From Nocardioides sp. (GTDB taxonomy: Bacteria; Actinomycetota; Actinomycetes; Propionibacteriales; Nocardioidaceae), in NCBI GenBank assembly GCA_023252065.1, contig JAHEXO010000088.1, positions 1-7,643 of the forward strand: a DNA stretch of 7,643 bases. Direction: 5' to 3'. A model generated the notes under the pieces. That model worked only from the letters and a program-made list of their open reading frames with translations, was not told the origin of the DNA and did not search any database. Of this stretch, positions 5,943 to 7,643 are shown piece after piece; the first letter of the stretch is position 1; the number at the start of each line of letters is the position of its first letter. Position numbers and translations under genes: made by a program.

Positions 5943-6257
5943 TCAGACGCAGCCGTGCGGCTTGGGCAGGCCCGCGACGTACGCGAGCTTCTTGGCCGGC
6001 TTCTGCGGGAACAGCTGGAACAGGGTCTTGGTCGGGATGCCGCCGACCACGCTGATGCGCCGCAGGGTGGGCGTCTCGCCCTCCTTCGCGTAGTCCTCGC
6101 GCAGGAAGCGGATCGCCTGCCAGTGCTCGTTGGTGAGCTCGATCCCGATCTGGGCGGCCAGCGACTTGGCCAGCGGCTCGCTCCACTCGTCGGGATCGGT
6201 CATGAAACCCTCGTCGTTGACGTGGATCTCGTGGCCGTCGATGGTCGTGGTGGGCAT
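5943..6257 (-). CDS. TusE/DsrC/DsvC family sulfur-relay protein, CysA only
   Basis: This 104-residue protein has the standard DsrC/TusE length and layout: N-terminal GHEIHVNDEGF (8-18), the helix WSEPLAKSLA, the LTNEHWQAIRFLREDY segment (41-56), and GGIPTKTLFQLFP (72-84). The flexible C-terminal arm ends GLPKPHGCV, placing the persulfide-carrying CysA at the penultimate Cys103. CysB, which in true DsrC lies 11 positions earlier and forms the disulfide or trisulfide, is Ala92. One cysteine groups it with TusE-type carriers rather than with the DsrC that partners dissimilatory sulfite reductase, and no dsrAB lies nearby. The start is clear: AGGAGG seven bases upstream, with the SQR stop codon one base before the ATG, so translation is coupled. 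It probably accepts or hands on persulfide between SQR products and the DsrE2-like protein. Confidence 0.92.
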   Translation of the reverse strand: MPTTTIDGHEIHVNDEGFMTDPDEWSEPLAKSLAAQIGIELTNEHWQAIRFLREDYAKEGETPTLRRISVVGGIPTKTLFQLFPQKPAKKLAYVAGLPKPHGCV

Positions 6258-6258
6258 G

Positions 6259-7521
6259 TCAGGCCTCCTGGTGGGACGTGGTGGACTCGGTGGGTTGGTG
6301 CTTCCCGGCCATCGACATGTGGGCTGGCAGCGGGACGGGACGCCCGGGCATCAGCACGTTCCAGTAGATGTGGCGGAACGCGAGCTTGCCGAGGTGGTTG
6401 GCCCTGGTCTCCTTCAGGAGGCTCATCGGGCCGACGTAGGGGAGCGGGTACTTGCCGGGAAGTGGCTCGGTGTCGTAGTTGAAGTCGATCAGCAGCGCCT
6501 TGTCGTCTCCGGACTCCACGAAGCAGTTGGCATGCCCGTCGAACGACCCGGTCATCGCCCTGCCCTCGACGTGCTCGAGGAAGTTCTCCACGAAGACGTC
6601 GACCGCGAAGTGAGCGACCGAGCCGGCCTTCGAGGCCGGGATGTCGCTGGCGTCCCCGAGGGCGAAGATCGTGTCGTTCGCCGTGGCGAGCAGCGTGTGC
6701 TTGTCGACCGGGACGTAGTTGAGCTCGTTGCCCAGCCCAGAGCGCGCGACGTAGTCGGCACCCATGTTGAGCGGGACCGTGACCAGGAGGTCGTAGGGCA
6801 CCTCACGTTCGTCGAAGGAGACCAGCACCCGGCGCTCGTCGTCGATGTGCTCGACCATGAAGTCCGGCTCCACCTGGATCTTCCGCTCGTCGAGCATCGC
6901 GCCCAGCCGCTCGGAGGCGACGGGCTTGGTGAACGCGCCGTCGAGGGGCGTGACGAAGACCAGCTCCACCTGGTCGCGCAGGCCGCGCTTGCGCAGCCAG
7001 GCCTCAGCCAGGAACGTGAACTCCAGGGGCGCCACCGGGCACTTGATCGGCATCTCGGTGATGTGCACGACGAGCCGGCCGTGGTCGAAGTTCGCCAGCG
7101 CGGTCGCCAGCGCCTCGGCTCCCTCGAGGGTGTAGAAGTCGAAGATGGTGCGGTGCCACTCCGGGCCGAGCATGCCGGGCGTCTGGTCGGGACGGGGCGT
7201 CGTACCGGTGGCGATGACGAGGTAGTCGTAGGCCAGCTCGCGGCCGCCGACGAGGGTGACCTGCTTGGCCTCGGGGTCGACCCGGTCGATCTCGGCCAGC
7301 ACGAGCTCGATGCCGTCGGCGAGGAAGTGGTGGCGGGACCGGACGACCTCGTCGCGGCTGTAGTCGCCGAACGGGATGAACAGGTAGCCGGGCTGGTAGT
7401 GGTGCTCGTCGTCCTGGTCGACCACGACGATGTCCCACTCGTGGGCGTCGAGTCGGTGCCGCAGCCGGTTGGCGGTCATGGTGCCGGCGGTGCCCCCGCC
7501 CAGCACGAGGAGTGTCCTCAT
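6259..7521 (-). CDS. sqr: Sulfide:quinone oxidoreductase-like FAD-dependent oxidoreductase
   Basis: This 420-residue protein is of the usual SQR length. SQR oxidises sulfide at the inner face of the membrane through FAD and reduces quinone (menaquinone in actinobacteria), leaving polysulfide or persulfide. The FAD-binding GGGTAG (8-13) follows the first strand, and the second nucleotide motif is TIFALGDAS (284-292). Two cysteines fit the redox-active pair: Cys161 in KCPVAPLEF and Cys333 in HANCFVESG. The third cysteine of the Acidithiobacillus type enzyme (near residue 128) is absent, as in several other SQR types. The C-terminal region lacks a transmembrane helix, as expected for a monotopic protein. 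The ATG at 7521 has a perfect AGGAGG; an upstream in-frame ATG at 7551 would begin inside the promoter region and lacks a ribosome site. First gene of the operon with TusE-like and DsrE2-like carriers. A flavocytochrome c or generic NADH dehydrogenase role is less likely given the neighbours. Confidence 0.87.
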   Translation of the reverse strand: MRTLLVLGGGTAGTMTANRLRHRLDAHEWDIVVVDQDDEHHYQPGYLFIPFGDYSRDEVVRSRHHFLADGIELVLAEIDRVDPEAKQVTLVGGRELAYDYLVIATGTTPRPDQTPGMLGPEWHRTIFDFYTLEGAEALATALANFDHGRLVVHITEMPIKCPVAPLEFTFLAEAWLRKRGLRDQVELVFVTPLDGAFTKPVASERLGAMLDERKIQVEPDFMVEHIDDERRVLVSFDEREVPYDLLVTVPLNMGADYVARSGLGNELNYVPVDKHTLLATANDTIFALGDASDIPASKAGSVAHFAVDVFVENFLEHVEGRAMTGSFDGHANCFVESGDDKALLIDFNYDTEPLPGKYPLPYVGPMSLLKETRANHLGKLAFRHIYWNVLMPGRPVPLPAHMSMAGKHQPTESTTSHQEA

Positions 7522-7549
7522 GAGGTGCCTCCTAGGCGATCTGACTCTC

Positions 7550-7580
7550 ACGCTAGGAAGCGGCGTCGATGGTTCGGCAG
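7550..7580 (-). promoter_or_regulatory. Tentative promoter of the SQR operon
   Basis: On the minus strand TAGCGT (7555-7550) fits a TAnnnT -10 box about 30 bases before the SQR start. The -35 is weak: CTGCCG at 7580-7575 with a 19-base spacer. Placement is supported mainly by distance to the AGGAGG site and the operator upstream. Confidence 0.35.
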
Positions 7581-7593
7581 AGGCGAACGTCCC

Positions 7594-7607
7594 TACCCCT
7601 GGGGGTA
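7594..7607. promoter_or_regulatory. CsoR/CstR-type operator upstream of the SQR operon
   Basis: TACCCC-TG-GGGGTA is a perfect 6-bp inverted repeat with a 2-base centre. G/C tracts bounded by TA are characteristic of sites bound by CsoR-family repressors, which include the copper sensor CsoR and the persulfide sensor CstR. It lies about 75 bases upstream of the SQR gene and could also control a divergent gene beyond the right edge. The sulfur operon favours a CstR-like sensor; that choice is inference. Confidence 0.65.
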
Positions 7608-7643
7608 TCCCTTCCTCGACTCCGGCAGGATGTGGCCCGTGAA

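Noticed and set aside
5541..6482. Long plus-strand open frame opposite the sulfur genes
   Set aside because: Shadow of the DsrE2, TusE and SQR genes, whose conserved motifs are on the minus strand; no recognisable protein features.
7626..7643. Possible start of a divergent plus-strand gene (ATG at 7630 or leaderless GTG at 7639 after CAGGAT)
   Set aside because: Too few bases remain to see coding sequence, and neither start has a clear ribosome site.

Overview
The window comes from a high-GC actinobacterium. Codons strongly favour G/C in the third position, Shine-Dalgarno sequences are AGGAGG-like, promoters are weak with TAnnnT -10 boxes, and a dispersed repeat with a CGCTGGTYGAGGAGG core lies in an intergenic region. 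From memory, that repeat and the gene set fit Nocardioides or a relative, but this is inference. There are seven intact genes, one gene cut by the left edge and one decayed gene. I saw no tRNA, rRNA, CRISPR array or insertion sequence.

Left module (1-3357, minus strand). A promoter with an overlapping 16-bp palindrome drives a cytochrome P450. A vanillate-demethylase-type (FMN/2Fe-2S) reductase follows 14 bases later. Next, with an 11-base gap, comes a VanA-like Rieske oxygenase that runs off the left edge. The P450 and reductase carry all the expected motifs. The Rieske protein does not: its second Rieske histidine is a cysteine, and both histidines of the catalytic iron site are replaced (Gln, Ala). 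A plausible reading is an oxidation operon in which a VanB-type reductase feeds a P450, with a Rieske-fold protein that has lost ordinary oxygenase chemistry. The substrate is unknown.

Centre (3447-5395, plus strand). An alpha/beta hydrolase diverges from the P450. It is followed by a small amphi-Trp domain protein and then by the remains of a class II glutamine amidotransferase gene. That remnant has AGG where the start codon should be, most of the catalytic N-terminal domain deleted and the frame disrupted, while its C-terminal half is well preserved. A cluster of repeat copies and a strong hairpin terminator separate it from the next operon.

Right module (5409-7607, minus strand). A compact sulfur operon encodes, in transcription order, a sulfide:quinone oxidoreductase-like flavoprotein, a DsrC/TusE-family sulfur carrier that keeps only the C-terminal cysteine, and a DsrE2-like protein. 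Upstream is TACCCC-TG-GGGGTA, an inverted repeat of the type bound by CsoR/CstR regulators, which suggests control by a sulfide/persulfide- or copper-sensing repressor. The likely job is oxidation of sulfide at the membrane, with persulfide sulfur passed to the small carriers.
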